From Dactylorhiza incarnata (taxonomy: Eukaryota > Streptophyta > Magnoliopsida > Asparagales > Orchidaceae): a stretch of 64,000 nt of DNA. The stretch spans positions 300,001-364,000 of the forward strand of contig JAWHQI010000508.1 in assembly GCA_033032865.1 (NCBI GenBank), in the 5' to 3' direction. Shown here in pieces: positions 45,924 to 57,991 of this stretch (position 1 is the stretch's first letter; the number at the start of each line of letters is the position of its first letter). Position numbers and translations under genes: made by a program. The notes beneath the pieces are model-generated. The model saw nothing but the letters and a program-made list of their open reading frames with translations, was not told the DNA's origin and did no database searches.

Positions 45924-46145
45924 ATGGGTGATGGCCGTGGAATTTCAGGCGGCAGTGGCGGCGGAGGAAACAACCGGCCTGCGTGGCTACAGCAGTACGA
46001 TCTTATTGGAAAGATCGGGGAAGGGACGTACGGACTAGTGTTCCTGGCCAAGACGAAGCTCCGCAAGAGCTGCATCGCAATAAAAAAGTTCAAGCAGTCA
46101 AAAGATGGCGATGGCGTTTCTCCCACAGCCATTCGTGAGATCATG
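45924..46145 (+). CDS. CDKE-1: Cyclin-dependent kinase E (CDK8 of Mediator), first exon
   Basis: ATG at 45924 starts 74 codons ending exactly at ATG followed by GTATCG, a splice donor at 46146. The protein has a glycine-rich start and [20 protein letters not shown], the ATP-binding loop. It continues with the lysine of [12 protein letters not shown] and the start of the cyclin-binding helix, [10 protein letters not shown], equivalent to PSTAIRE-type helices. This is characteristic of plant CDKE, the kinase of the Mediator CDK8 module that phosphorylates RNA polymerase II and transcription factors in the nucleus. Reading through the donor gives unrelated residues up to a stop at 46395-46397. 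The rest of the kinase (HRD, DFG and so on) is not seen downstream in this window. Either intron 1 exceeds 17.8 kb or this is a stranded fragment. Confidence 0.9.
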
Positions 46146-46719
46146 GTATCGATCTTGAAACTCCCTCTTCTCCTCTCCCCCATAAGTGATAAGCCTCTAT
46201 ATTTTCGATCGATCCATTTACTACCGGACAAGTTGATCAACTTGCATGTTCTTTGGCTAGATTTTCTGTCTTGGATTATGCTTCTCTCTATATTACTTGT
46301 CTTAAGAGTAAAGGAATGGCCGTTTGTTGGGCAAAACAAGGCTGAGCTGCTAAAAGGTTTGCTTAAGATTTCGTTGAGAAATTCAATGCATTCATGATGC
46401 GCATGCCACAGCTTAATACGCCCATAAATAGCTGTCAATAGAAGTAGAATGTTATGTTGTTTGCTTTAGTGTTTTTTTCTTATCTTACAGTTGTATTCTG
46501 CTTTTCGAAGTTGAAGGAATTCCATTCTTCCTCTGCTTCTTAGTGATCGCGTGTTCAGAGGTGAAATATTCAACCTCTTAAGGATGGATTGTGTGATTCA
46601 ATTTGATCAATAATTGTCAACCTTACTTTGATCTTTAGATCTTCAAGTTTCTTTGCATAAGATCTTTACAGTAATCATCTTCGGCGGTCGATTCTTCTGT
46701 CTTAAAAAGATCTTATCAC

Positions 46720-46731
46720 TGGTATCAGAGC
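46720..46731 (+). other. Primer-binding site, TGGTATCAGAGC
   Basis: Perfect initiator-tRNA-Met complement one base after the 5' LTR. Confidence 0.9.
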
Positions 46732-46754
46732 AAGCGACTTGGAGATTGAGATTA

Positions 46755-47430
46755 TGCCGACATCTGATGCTACTCAATCAAAGTATTTGCAAAATGAATT
46801 GGAGGTTCTCATGAAGAATCAGGATTCTATGATTCGACCGATACAAAGCTTGAATGATCAACATAGTCGAACTCTAGAAGAAGTAAGAGAAATGTTTGCA
46901 AGTCTTAAAGCCCGAGAAAACTATTGAGACATGAGATATGGCTTCTTCATCTCATGCTAGAAATTCGTATCACAATTCATATCAACTGGCCACTAGATTC
47001 TTTCGCATCAAATTTTTTGGGGAAGCATTTACGTAATGGATTTATAAGTGCGTTCATTTTTCGACATTAACGAAACTCCTGAAGTTCTAAAGGTTAAAAT
47101 ATCTTTTGTACATATGGAGGGGAAGACATTATATTGGCATCAAGCTTATATGAAATCAAGAATCACCCAACAATGGCCAAGTTGAGAGGAATATAGTCAG
47201 TATCTTCATAATCGATTCAGATCTATTCTATAATTCCGTTCGATGATCCAGTGAGTGAATTAAGAAAATTTACGGTAGAAAAATACAGTCCAAAATCATT
47301 TAGATGAACTCCATATACTTCTTCATCGAGTACATATTTTAGAAGAATATGCTATTAGTTTTTGCTTGGCGGCGCTTAAAGATGAAATTGAATATGTTAT
47401 TCGAATGTTTCAACCCAAAACATTTGATGT
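46755..47430 (+). pseudogene. Chromovirus gag, decayed
   Basis: ATG near 46755 opens about 57 residues of a helical N-terminus (to TGA 46925-46927). Further pieces in shifting frames match the plant gypsy capsid: MEGKTLYWHQAYMK-like near 47115, a VSELRKF segment near 47250, and a region near 47350-47410 reading ISFCLAALKDEIEYVIRMFQ. The zinc knuckle and protease were lost with the 47427 insertion. Confidence 0.7.
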
Positions 47431-49190
47431 AATCCAATTTTAAAAACTCAGTGGCGACGATGCAGAAAGTTGTTCGCAGTTCGTTACGCTCTCAATCTCA
47501 GAGCAGTTGAATGTTTTAAAATTATTAACCAACTTTTGAGAGTGAAATCTCTTGCGCTAGCAGTTTGAACTCAACACGTTTCCATGCTTCCACAAACAGA
47601 AGTTACATAAAATAATTTATGATAAATAACTGTGATTATTAATAATTAAAGAGATTTAAGCAAGCTCAGGATTGTTTAAATGAACTATTAAAAATATGTT
47701 AATATATTTCATGCAACGAAGAACAAGTGGATTATACCTAGCACCTGATGCAACAGTGAGGAGTTCTACTCCGTCAAATTCACGATCGGTAAGAGGTCCT
47801 TTCGTGGACTCGCGGTTAAGAGGAGCAGGTAGGTAAGAACATTAGAACAGAGGATTGAGGTCGACGATGGCCTATCGTTTTGTTGTGGGAGCTTCTGAAC
47901 GAAATTGGACCATTGGAGGGGAGTTGTGGTCGACAACGGTCTGACGCGAAGAGAAAGAGGAGTTCGACACTGGTTTCGTCGGTGTCGGAGGCGACAACTG
48001 GGGTGACGATCCCGCGGGAGGCGGGTTTTGAGCTGCCGGGAGGAACGACGGGGACGAAGATGTGCGGGAGATGAGCTATTCGTCTGACAGAGAAAACAAA
48101 AGAATTGATGGTTGGACCCTGAGGCCTCCTTTTTTCTATGAATAAAGGCCTCCTTTCTCTTGTTGTACCCTGAGATTTAATAACCGACTGATTCCTCAAA
48201 TTGATGATATTTCATAATATTCCAAAGATGAATCCTTTCCTTTAATCAAAATTGCTTTCTTATTATGCCAGAGATAGATTTTCTTCCTTAATAAGATTAT
48301 TATTCTTGATGAGTATTAATATGCTTTCTCTTTAATTTTATTCGTTACTTAAATAATCTGAGCTTGCCATTTTCTCCTAGACTATCTTAAATTACTAGAC
48401 CTCTTTATTCATGGTCTTACTGGTCAATCAATCCAATAAGCCGTCTTCAAACAGAAAACATGCACGTGTGAAAAACAACATACATAATAATATAATACGA
48501 AAAATAAATAACGAACATATGAAATACTAAAGCATATCGCCGGATGCGAGTTAAGATCCATCAATTCTCTCGGGGTTGAAAGGGCTTGACCCAGTTGAGA
48601 ACTCGAAAAGACCTGCAGTGGTTGGTATGGTTAGTGACTCGATGCCGGGCGGTATCTGCGGGGGTGCTGCGGTGGAGTGAGGCTGTCATTGAGTGGATCT
48701 CCATATAATGACGTAAGGCCAGCTACATTGAATATCAGGGAGTCACCAAATTCAATATTCAGATTTAATAGACAGGCGTTCTCTCCGAATCTTTTCGGAA
48801 CTTGAAATGAGCCAAACTTCCTCTGTTGTAGCTTATGGTATGTGTCGAGGGTAAATCACTGCTTCCTGAAATAAGCAAACACCCAATCTCCCTCTGAAAA
48901 GTATAACTCTCGGTGATGATGTTCGACCATAGATTTATATTTGTCAGAGGTTGCTCACCAATCATTAGCAATATTTTGATGCAATTCTTTTAAATAATCA
49001 ATGTGAGACTGAGCGTCAAAGGAAATGCGGTCATGAGATGGTAAAGAATGTCGGTTGAGTAAATACGATATAAGAATGCCATAAACAATTTCAAATGAGA
49101 TTTTAATGGTAGTTGGGAAGAAAATATCATTACGAGGATCTAAAACCATGGCAGACACATGGATGAAACAATAAAGTATGCATATATTGC
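47427..49190 (-). mobile_element. Nested minus-strand gypsy fragment (LTR-like part plus integrase C-terminus)
   Basis: 49158-48580 (minus) encodes the end of a gypsy integrase: SFEIVYGILISYLL, HIDYLKELHQNIAN and FSEGDWVFAYFRKQ, in broken frames. Beyond it, 48550-47427 is non-coding LTR-like DNA ending in TTACA (minus). It shares layout and words (for example TTCATGGTCTTACTGG versus TTCATGATCTTATTGG, and CCAATAAG) with 62800-63950. It interrupts the plus-strand chromovirus between gag and RT. Confidence 0.65.
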
Positions 49191-49244
49191 TCTTAAAGGA
49201 TGGTCAAATTAATATGATGACGACTTGTAATATCCAGGAAAGAT

Positions 49245-50170
49245 TGAACCAAGAAGAAATATAAAACTCTATCTGTGACAATCCTTGTTAATTATCAGAG
49301 GATAACCTTTCTGAGAGAGCAAAAGCAACTTCATGATATGCTAGATGAATTCAAAAATTTATTTGCAAAACCGAAGGAATTACCTCCCATTCGTGACCAT
49401 GAGCTTCACATTAAACTCAAGGAAGGTAAAGTTGACATCAATTTAAGGCCATATCATTATCCGCCCCCTCAAAAAACTGAAATTGAAAAAATTGATTAAG
49501 GAGATGTTGAGTACTGGGGTCATTCGACACAATTATAGTTCCTACGCTTCTCCAGTGGTGTTGGTGAAGAAACACGATTGTACATGGAGGCTATGCATAG
49601 ATTATCGTCAACTCGATCGATGAAGGATAAATTTTCTATTCCCATCATTGAAGAACTCATGGATGAGTTATAAGGGGCTATTTTATTTTCATAGTTGGAT
49701 CTAAGGGCAGGATATCATTAAGTTCGAATGGCAGCAAAAGACGTCCACAAAACAACGTTTAGAACTCATAATTACGAATTCCTTGTAATGTCTTTTGAAT
49801 TGACAAACCCGCCTTCTACTTTTCAAGATTTGATGAACACACTCTTCCAGAATCAGTTACGAAAATGTATCCTTGTATTCTTCAACGATAATTGAATTTT
49901 CAGCAAATCCTAGACTGAACATATCGACCATCTTTATTTCACCTTCAAAATTTTATGGATGCATCAACCATTTCTTAAGCAGAGGAAATGCAACTTTGGT
50001 TTAAAGCAGGTGCATTATTTGGGTCATGTTATATCGCATAGTGGAGTTTCCACAGTCCTATTAACATCATAGCCAATCTTGATTGGCCCTTTCCAAAAAC
50101 TAAAAAAAAACTAAGGGGATTTCTGGGCTTAACAGGTTATTATCAAAGGTTTTTCCAAGAATATGGGCTT
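49245..50170 (+). pseudogene. Chromovirus reverse transcriptase, decayed
   Basis: 49275-49499 gives the pre-RT segment FKNLFAKPKELPPIRDHELH and INLRPYHYPPPQK; following frames show IRHNYSSYASPVVLVKKHD and WRLCIDYRQL. The catalytic FFDD box near 49875 reads FFND followed by a stop. Multiple frameshifts show it is inactive. Confidence 0.8.
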
Positions 50171-50569
50171 ATGGCTAGACCTCTCATCGAATTGTTGAAG
50201 CATAAGAGTTTTCAATGGAATAGGGAAGCTGAGGAACCTTTTGACAAATTAAAGAAGGTCTTCTCTCAACCACCAATATTTACGTCTACCAGATTTTCAC
50301 AAGACCCCTTCACTGTGGAAACTAGTACTGCTGATGCAGGAGTTGGAGCTTTCTTGATGCAAGAAGGCCGACTCATAGCTTATTTTAATGAAGCGCTGGG
50401 TAAGAAGAATTCACTCCTCTTGGTTTATGAAAAAAAATTTATTGGCTATTGTATAATGGAAGTTCACAAGTGGAGGCATTATTTGATTGGTTGCCATTTT
50501 ATTATTCAAACCGATCATCAAAGTTTGAAGTTTTTGTTTGAACAAAACATCACAACTCCAGCTCAATAG
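50171..50569 (+). pseudogene. Chromovirus RNase H
   Basis: 132 residues: connection LIELLKHKSFQWNREAEEPF, RNase H start FTVETSTADAGVGAFLMQEG (the usual catalytic TDAS is altered to TSTAD), YEKKFIGYCIMEVHKWRHYL and IQTDHQSLKFL. It ends at an early stop before the integrase. Confidence 0.85.
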
Positions 50570-50779
50570 AAATATACCGCCAAACTTATGGGTTATGATT
50601 ATGTTATTTAGTACTAGATGAGGAAGGAAAATACGCTGATGCTTTGCCCAGAAAATATGAATCTAATGCTACTGACTTGTATGTGATGGTTATCATTACA
50701 TCAGATATTCTGAAACGTACCAAAGAATCATGGGAACAAGATACTCATTCAGAAAATCATTGCTGAAAAGAAAAAAAAA

Positions 50780-52340
50780 ACAGTCAAAGCAAACCCAAAT
50801 ATCAATAGTCATGGTTTGCTTAAAAGAAAAGGAAACTGGTAATTGGAGATGAGGAGTCGATTAAAATAAAATTATTGCAACTATATCATGATGCTGCTGT
50901 TGGTGGACAGTCGGACAATACTGCTACTTATCAGAGACTGAAGATGTTTTTTGGAAGAAAATGAAACCTGTTGTCTAAGATTATATCAAGAAATGTTTGG
51001 TCTGCCATAACTGTAAATTAGATAATCAGAAACCTATGAGATTGATACAGCCGTTGCCCATTCCTGATTGCATTTGTCTGGGCATTTCACTTGATTTCAT
51101 CGAAGGTCTTCCAAAGAGTAATGAAAAATCCACTATTCTTGTTGTGGTGGATAGATTAAGCAAGCAAGCACATTTCATGGCATTAATCATCCGTATACTA
51201 CTGAAAACATAGCTCAAATATTCTTGGATTCTGTTTTTCGATTACATGGGTTGCCAATTCAATCGTCAGTGACCATGGCGCCATTTTTATTAGTCAGTTT
51301 GGCATGAATTGTTTCGAATTTTATAAGTCCATTTGAAACTTTCAACCTCATACCATCCTGAAATGGATGGCCAAAAGGAGGCGTTGAACCGTTGTGTGGA
51401 AAACTACCTGCGATGTATGTGTTTTGGATGGCCTAGGAGTTGGGCTAATTGGCTACCACTGGCGGAATGGTGGTATAACACAACCTTCCCAAAAAAAGGG
51501 CAGTCCGGTGCACAAAGCATCCCCGCGCAGCGAGGGTTCGGGGAAGGGTCCCACCACAAGGGTGAAATGTAGGCAAACCTTACCTTGCATTTTTGCAAGA
51601 GGCTGCTTCCGGGACTCGAACCCATGACCTCATGGTCACACGGCGACACCTTAACCGGTGCGCCAAGGCTCCCCTTCTATAACACAACCTTCCAAAGCGC
51701 CATTAAAATGACACCCTATGAGGTTGTTTACGGGCAAGAACCTACATTGCATTATCCATATCTACCTGTTCTTCAAATTTAGAGGGAGTTGATCCTGCAT
51801 TGGTGGCAAGGGAGAGAGTCATTTCTATCTTAAATTACAATTCGACTCAAGCTCTGAATAGAATACATGTGATTACTGATAGGAAAAGAAGAGAAAGAAC
51901 ATTGGAAATTGGTTCCTGGGCTTACTTTTTGATACAACTTTATAAGCAAACTAGTATCCGGGCCCATGGTTTCCACAAGTTACCTCCTAAATTCTCTGGT
52001 CCCTTTCAAATAGTTGAGAAAATTGGTGTAGTAGCCTATCGTTTGATCTCCTTGGGAATGCCAAAATATATCATACTTTCCATATTTCTCAGCTGCGTGA
52101 ACATAAAGGCGAGTTTCCAAATCAGCAAATACCACTTCCTTCTACTGTTAATATGGATGGAAATTTGACGATTAAGCCAGTAACAATCTTGCACAGATGC
52201 ATCACTCCCAAAAATGGCAGAATAATCACTCCATTATTGGTCCAGTGGCTCATGGGTCTGTGCAAAAGCTACTTGGGAGGACTTATGGTCATTTCAAAAA
52301 TGATATCCTCATTTTGTTCCTTGAGGTCAAGGAACTTGTG
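50780..52340 (+). pseudogene. Chromovirus integrase and chromodomain, interrupted by a SINE
   Basis: Zinc-binding end CLVCHNCKLDNQKP near 50990; core LGISLDFIEGLPKS and ILVVVDRLSKQAHF (51080-51175); STSYHPEMDGQKEALNRCVE (51340) with the catalytic E region; LPLAEWWYNTTF is cut at 51489 by the SINE and resumes as NTTFQSAIKMTPYEVVYGQE. Near 52150-52330 the sequence PVTILHRCITPKNGRIITPL and ILILFLEVKELVMGG is a chromodomain-like end. Several stops are present. Confidence 0.8.
51490..51677 (-). mobile_element. Au-like tRNA-derived SINE (188 bp)
   Basis: On the minus strand it starts GGGGAGCCTTGGCGCACCGG and ends in a T run. RNA polymerase III promoter boxes are A, TGGCGCACCGG (51665-51655), and B, GGTTCGAGTCC (51622-51612). 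The perfect 16-bp duplication TATAACACAACCTTCC flanks it (51474-51489, 51678-51693). The start, length and poly-T end fit the plant Au SINE family. It splits the gypsy integrase and carries spurious open frames. Confidence 0.93.
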
Positions 52341-52353
52341 ATGGGGGGAATAT

Positions 52354-52804
52354 TGATGCATTCATTATACGCATACCTGTCTAACTTTCAGCTGGATGTA
52401 GAATGTTGTTGTCAGTGTTTGTGGTGTTTCTTTTAGCAGGGCGGGAAATTCTGTTGATGGTTAAAGGTTGTTAGTTGGCAGGGTTATTTTTGTAAAACCG
52501 CAGCTTAATAAGTATAGCTGTCGGTAGGAGTATACTGTTATGCTGTTTGCTTCAGTGTTTTTTTTTCTTATCTTACAGTTGTATTTTGTTTGTCGAAGTT
52601 GATGGAATTCCATTCTTCCTCTGCTTCTTAGTGATCGTTTGTTCAGAGGTGAAATCTTCAACCACTTAGGACGGATCATGTGATTAGTTTGATCAATAGT
52701 TGTCAATCTTACTTTGATCTCTAGATCTTCAAGTTTCTTTGCATAAGATCTTTATAGTAATCATTTTCGGCAATCGATTTTTCTGTCTTAAAAAGATCTT
52801 ATCA
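52354..52804 (+). repeat. 3' LTR of the chromovirus (451 bp)
   Basis: TG start after a polypurine tract; contains about 115 bp (52385-52500) missing from the 5' LTR. Confidence 0.85.
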
Positions 52805-52809
52805 AAGTT

Positions 52810-53991
52810 AGTATTTATGTTTAGATGAGTTGAAGCTATTTTGGAAAGTTGGAAGTTTCTCAAGCCAAGTTCAAGCAGGATGGCATGTGTTACATTGTGC
52901 CATTCTTGAGAGCATTGAGTCAAAGCTTCCTTTTCAATCAAGTAACCATTGGAGATGCTCCCGAGCTTTGGATGCCATCTTCTTTATTTCCTTGAATTTG
53001 TGAATGTTTGCACAGCGAGATTCTTAAAAAGTTACTTGAGGAATTGGGGGAGAAGTTGGTGTTTATCTTTAGATGAGCTGAAGATATATTGGACATCTAC
53101 CTGTTTCCTTCTTATTATGAGTTCAGCTGTTTTTTCTCTCATTTTGTTGAAGTTGTAGGTATTGAAGTAGTTTTTGGTTGGAATAGTTGGACAAAGTGCC
53201 TCTTTTGAGTTAGTTTTCAACCAAGTGATACCCCATATATTTTTGGGCCAGGTTAATCAAATTAGGCTTCAAGTGGTCTAGGACATTATTGCAGTGAGTT
53301 GAGTCCTATGGGACAACACAATTAAGGATGCTTTTTGAATATGATGAGTCACACATACATACCCAAACAAAGATCATGCAAAGCTACTAAGGGTAGTCAC
53401 CCAATACTACCTGTGGGGTGAGCTCACCCAGAGTGTTCTCCCATTCAATTGCTCATCAAGAGTACCTGATCCTCCAAATGCTGAGATATTGAAGAAATGC
53501 TACATGGTTTGTCAAATGAACATCATATGTAGGGAATACTAGTTTATACAACCAAGCCTGTAATGGTGACCTCAACTCATTCTTATGAATAAAGAGAATC
53601 TATTTTTGCCAACCTTTTCCGATAACCCTTTCTTGAGAGGTAAATCCAAGAATCATTCCCCATCAAAGAGTTTGGAGTTAGAAATAAGCTACTAAAGAAC
53701 TATAATGTGGAAGACGTCAGGTTGAGCTGGGAAGAAACACTGCAGACATGATAAAAAGATGCTTCCAATGATTGATTTCAGATGGGGATTGTTGGGATCA
53801 AAGAGAAGGTGATCATGATTCCATATGCAAAATGTGATTGAAAATCGAACCCAAACGGGCTAGATTGAGACCCAAAAAGTTTTGTCGCTTTTGCTTCTTG
53901 ATTTGTCCATTCAAAATGAATGGTAGAATCCGTTCGAATGCGCGGAAGATTTAAGGATCATTATTTAGTATGTATATAATTATGTATTATT
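52810..53991. other. Non-coding DNA, possible CDKE intron
   Basis: No kinase exon and no transposon domain recognised. A 50-bp segment at 52808-52860 (TTTAGATGAGTTGAAGC) resembles 53057-53110 (TTTAGATGAGCTGAAGA), a local duplication. Confidence 0.5.
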
Positions 53992-54007
53992 AGCATTATT
54001 TTTATTA

Positions 54008-54942
54008 CACAGGAATTCCCTATCACCGTTAGCTTACATCAATGGTCAGCTTTAAGCCTCCTATCTCTTTACCCTTATCTTAGATGAGCTCACCGGACAT
54101 ATCCAACAAGCAATACCTTGATGTTTATTGTTTGCGGATGATATTATTTTGCTACATGAGACGTGCGAGGTTGTAAACGCGAAACTTGAATCCTGACGAG
54201 ACATTTTAGAAAAGAAGGGTTTTAGGTTGAGCAGTAGTATTTGGAGCTTAAATTGGTTGAGCAGAGTTTTAGCAATGCAAGAAGGACGGATGACTCCGTC
54301 ATTAAGTTGGGTGACCAAGATATTTCTGGCGGTGAGTGTTTTAAATATCTTGGATCAATAGTTCAAAAATAGGGAGTTGTAGATAAAGATGTGAGACATA
54401 GAATCCAAGCAGGTTGGTTGAAGTGCAAAGGTACGTCTAAGATCTTATGTGATCGTAAGGTACCATTAAAACTTAAAGGCAAGATTTATTGTACTGCAAT
54501 TAGACCAACGATGTTGTACGGTTCTGAGTGTTGGGTAGTGAATTATGTACATGAGCAAAAAATGGGAGTTGCAGAGATGAGAATTCTTAGGTGGATGTGT
54601 GGACACACGAGACTGGATAAAATTAGGAATGAATGTATCATGGATAAGACATGAGTGACACCTATTGTAGAGAAGATGCGAGAAGCTCGATTAAGATGGT
54701 TCGGGCACGTAGAAAGGAGACCATTAGAGGCACTTGTTAGGTGTTGTCAGAGTTTAGCCACTAGACATGTTAAACAGGGGAGGGGTAGACCAAAAAGGAC
54801 TTGGAATGGAACTATAAGGAAAGACATGATGTACTTAGGCATTAGTGAGATTATGACTAAAGATAGGGCACAATGGCGACAAAAGATCCATATAGCCAAC
54901 CCCACTATGGTGGGATAAAGGCTTGAGTGTTGTTGTTGTTGC
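54008..54942 (+). mobile_element. 5'-truncated RTE-type LINE
   Basis: Encodes the C-terminal part of a non-LTR reverse transcriptase: ITVSLHQWSALS, FADDIILLHETCE (54130-54170), a section around KYLGS and the conserved end YGSECWVV, RWMCGHTRLD, RWFGHVERR, GRGRPKRTW. It ends in (TTG)n at about 54928-54942, as RTE-clade LINEs do. The perfect 16-bp duplication AGCATTATTTTTATTA flanks it (53992-54007, 54943-54958). Stops (for example 54372, 54652) and frameshifts make it inactive. Confidence 0.93.
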
Positions 54943-54959
54943 AGCATTATTTTTATTAT

Positions 54960-55885
54960 GTAAAAGGTAATATTCTATTTAATAGGTCCTCCTCTTTTCT
55001 TTATAATTTCGACCCCCTTCTAAGCCTATTTACAGGCACTTGATCATAATGAAAATTCATTCCCTCTCATTTAGAAAACTTAGCCTTTACTTGAATTTCT
55101 TTCCTTCCCCTGAAGTTCCCCATTAAGATTTTTGAAAACTTCTTGAACTCCATCTTGGCCAGCCACCAATATCATCATTATTCTCCTTTGTGAGCCACCA
55201 TCACTGGACATCTAGTGAATCCAAGAAGTTGTCTTCACCAACAAATACATTGATGAGGTATTGCACGAAGAGCCGCCGCTAGACATATTCCATGTCTTTA
55301 CTTGGGAGCATGTTCTTATTAGACGACGATGCATTTTACTTCTGATGAGTATAACAAGTATTGGCCACCAAAGATGGGCTCAATGCAACGAGGTCCTTCC
55401 TTTTGGACGTGGTGGTAGGTAAAGAGACAAGAAGGATTAGTGCTTGTCAAAAGTTTATCCTTTTGGTCACTCGACTCGAGAAGATGGAAACCATACACAT
55501 CCTGGGGCTTGACGGGTTTTGTTCGTTCAAGTATTCGTTTTTTTTGCACTCTCGCATGTGCACTACCATACTTGGTTTCTTACTAGAGACTCTTCTTGAA
55601 CTTAAGTATTGTGTCATATCATTTATAATTTCAATTGTTGCAAGTTAGTGGTTTGATTAGTGCATAGTTTCTAGTCATCTCCTTTGTTACAAATGAATCC
55701 TCGACATTAGCACGATTTTCTGTTATTATTAGCTGTCATACAAACTGTTATTATTATTTCTTGATTTTGACACTTGGCACTGTGCCTGCCATTGATCTTT
55801 TCCTTGGACTTGCTATATATGTATAGCTCTGTTATTCTCTGTATCATTAACTGAAACTTATGAATCTATGATTCTATCAATTGTA
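54960..55885. other. Non-coding, probably LTR of copia A at its right part
   Basis: No gene is supported. The last 100-150 bp lead directly into a PBS and therefore should be a 5' LTR, but no matching 3' LTR was found in the window. Confidence 0.45.
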
Positions 55886-55950
55886 AGATGGTTATCAGAG
55901 CACCAATCTGACCGATCTTTTCCTGGTTTGTTGCTGAATACTTCACACAA

Positions 55951-56311
55951 ATGACGATTTTATGGGATGAGTTGGAGAATTTCATGCATCTGCCAATGTG
56001 TAAGTGCACTACTCCAAGTTCTTGTGGTGCTTTTACCGAAATGAAGAAATATAGAGATCAGGCCTATACTATTCATTTCCTGAAGGGGTTGAACGAGCAA
56101 TATGCCCATGTTCACTCGCAGATTATGCCGATGGATCCTCCACCTACAGTCAACAAGGCTTTCTAAAGACAACTAAATTTGGATCCAGTCAATAGGCATA
56201 ATCTTGCTGAATGTAAATTTTTTGTCACAAAGGTACTCACAAAGGTTCTTTTGGAAGAGGAAAGGGATGTGGCAACGCGGGTCGTGGCCAACACAATTCA
56301 AATTGGTTATG
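55951..56311 (+). pseudogene. Copia A gag, left part
   Basis: Frame 55951-56166 shows the UBN2 segment TILWDELENFMHLPMCKCTT, FLKGLNEQYAHVHSQIMPMD. A shifted continuation contains GRGCGN-like glycine-rich sequence up to the copia B insertion at 56317. Gag start is deleted. Confidence 0.8.
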
Positions 56312-56600
56312 CACTCTTTAGAAATACACCAAAAGGGAGAGAAATTAAAAAGTAATTTTATTAATCTCTATTTCTCGTATTATACATACATGTATTTGTA
56401 CACTTATATAAGAAGAGAGAGAGGAGGGGAATTTCCATCCTAAGATGGGGATTAAACATAAGGAACAAGATGGGCCTTATTTTGGGCCTTTACATATTTT
56501 CTTCAACACTCTCCCGCAAGCTGGAGCATACAGATCGTAAGCACCAAGCTTGGACAAAAACTGATAGTATAACGGTCGTGGTAAGACCTTGGTGAGAATG

Positions 56601-57990
56601 TCAGCAACTTACCCGACAACAGAAACATGTTTTTAATTCCAACCTCTTCAATTGAACCTTCTCCCAAATGAAGTGACAATCAACTTCAATGTGTTTGGTT
56701 CGTTCATGGAATACAGGATTCTTGGCAATGTATATAACAGCTTGACTATCACAAAATAGAATGACCAGTGAGGAATGTTTGACTCCCAAATCACCTAGGA
56801 GATTTTCAAGCCACGTAATCTCAGCCACAACAACTGCCATTGAACGATACTCGGCTTCAGCAGATGAGAGAGCAACAACAGATTGCTTCTTGCCACGCCA
56901 AGTAATAAGATGTCCTCCGAAGTAAGTACAGAAACCACTTGTGGAGCGTCGATCATCCAGAGAGCCAACATAGTCAGCATCACAATAGGCAATCAGAGAT
57001 AGAGAAGAAGAATATTTATATACAAGCCCTTGTCCAGGAGCAGTCTTCAAATATCTGAGGATGCGCTCGACGGCCAAGAGATGAGAGGTCTGTGGAGCAT
57101 GCATAAATCGACTGACAACTCCAACAACAAAGGAAATATCAGGTCTTGTAACAGTGATGTAAATCAGCTTCCCTACAAGATGATAATACTCTGGGTTTGG
57201 AAGAAGTATATCAGATTCGGAGTCATGAGCGCAGAGCTTGTGGTTGACATCCATAGTAGTGTCAGCTGGCTTGCATCCAGAATATCCAACATCATGAAGA
57301 AGGTCAGGACAATACTTCCGTTGAGATAGGATGAGACCATCAGGACGTCTCGCAACCTCAAGACCAAGGAAGTACCGAAGATTTCTCAGATCTTTAGTTT
57401 GAAAGACCGAGTCTAAGTGTTGCTTGATCATTTATATTCCTTTGGAGTCATTACCAGTAATCAGAATATCATTGACGTAAACTAAGAGAATCACTGTGCC
57501 GGTCGGTCGATGACGAGTAAATAGAGAGAAATATTCCGAGCTTCGACTAAATCCAACATCACTGACAACCTTACTAAACTTGTCAAACCATGCTCGAGGA
57601 GACTGTTTGAGACCATAAATAGATTTCTTGGGGTGACAAACACGAGACTCCCCCATGGTCTCAAACCCGGGAGGTTGGTGCATGTAGACAGTCTCTTGAA
57701 GATCGCCATTGAGAATGACATTCTTGATATCCAATTGATGTAAGGGCCACTGTCAATGAACAACTAAGGAGATCAGGACACAAACATTATTCAACTTGGC
57801 GACTGGTGAGAAGGTCTCATTATAATCGAGGCCTTGTTACTGAGTAAACCCTCGAGCCATAAGACGAGCCTTTAGGCGTTCAACTGTCCTGTCTGGAGCA
57901 TGTTTGATCGCAAAGATCCATTCACATCCCACACAAGTTGTTTCGGGAGGAAGAGGGACAAGATCCCAAGTCTGGTTAGCCTGTAGGGCA
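56601..57990 (-). pseudogene. Copia B reverse transcriptase and RNase H
   Basis: RT begins with WDLVPLPPETTCVGCEWIF and ARGFTQ followed by a stop (TAA near 57840). Past a TGA near 57750 comes [20 protein letters not shown] and [14 protein letters not shown], and the catalytic box reads YVND instead of YVDD. A TAA at 57429-57431 separates it from MIKQHLDSVFQTKDLRNLRY and RNase H with YCDADYVGSLDDRRSTSGFC, ALSSAEAEYRSM and DSQAVIYIAKNP. The protein parts are otherwise well preserved, suggesting a relatively young copy. Confidence 0.92.
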
Positions 57991-57991
57991 G

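Larger units (their letters stand above)
46384..52804 (+). mobile_element. Ty3/gypsy chromovirus inserted downstream of CDKE exon 1
   Basis: LTRs at 46384-46718 and 52354-52804 both end in GATCTTATCA. Flanks AAATT (46379-46383) and AAGTT (52805-52809) match 4 of 5. PBS TGGTATCAGAGC is at 46720-46731; the polypurine tract ATGGGGGGAA is at about 52340-52349. The 5' LTR lacks about 115 bp found in the 3' LTR. Coding parts run gag, RT, RNase H, integrase, chromodomain. The element is interrupted by a gypsy fragment (47427-49240) and a SINE (51490-51677). Confidence 0.88.

Noticed and set aside
46146..46397. Extension of the CDKE reading frame
   Set aside because: Sequence after the donor at 46146 has no kinase likeness; homologous proteins continue with a different exon.
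47816..48199. 127-codon minus-strand ORF
   Set aside because: Within LTR-like non-coding DNA; no domain and no similar ORF conserved at 62800-64000.
51612..51665. tRNA gene suggested by A and B boxes
   Set aside because: No cloverleaf is needed to explain it; the boxes lie in a SINE with target duplications and a T-run tail.
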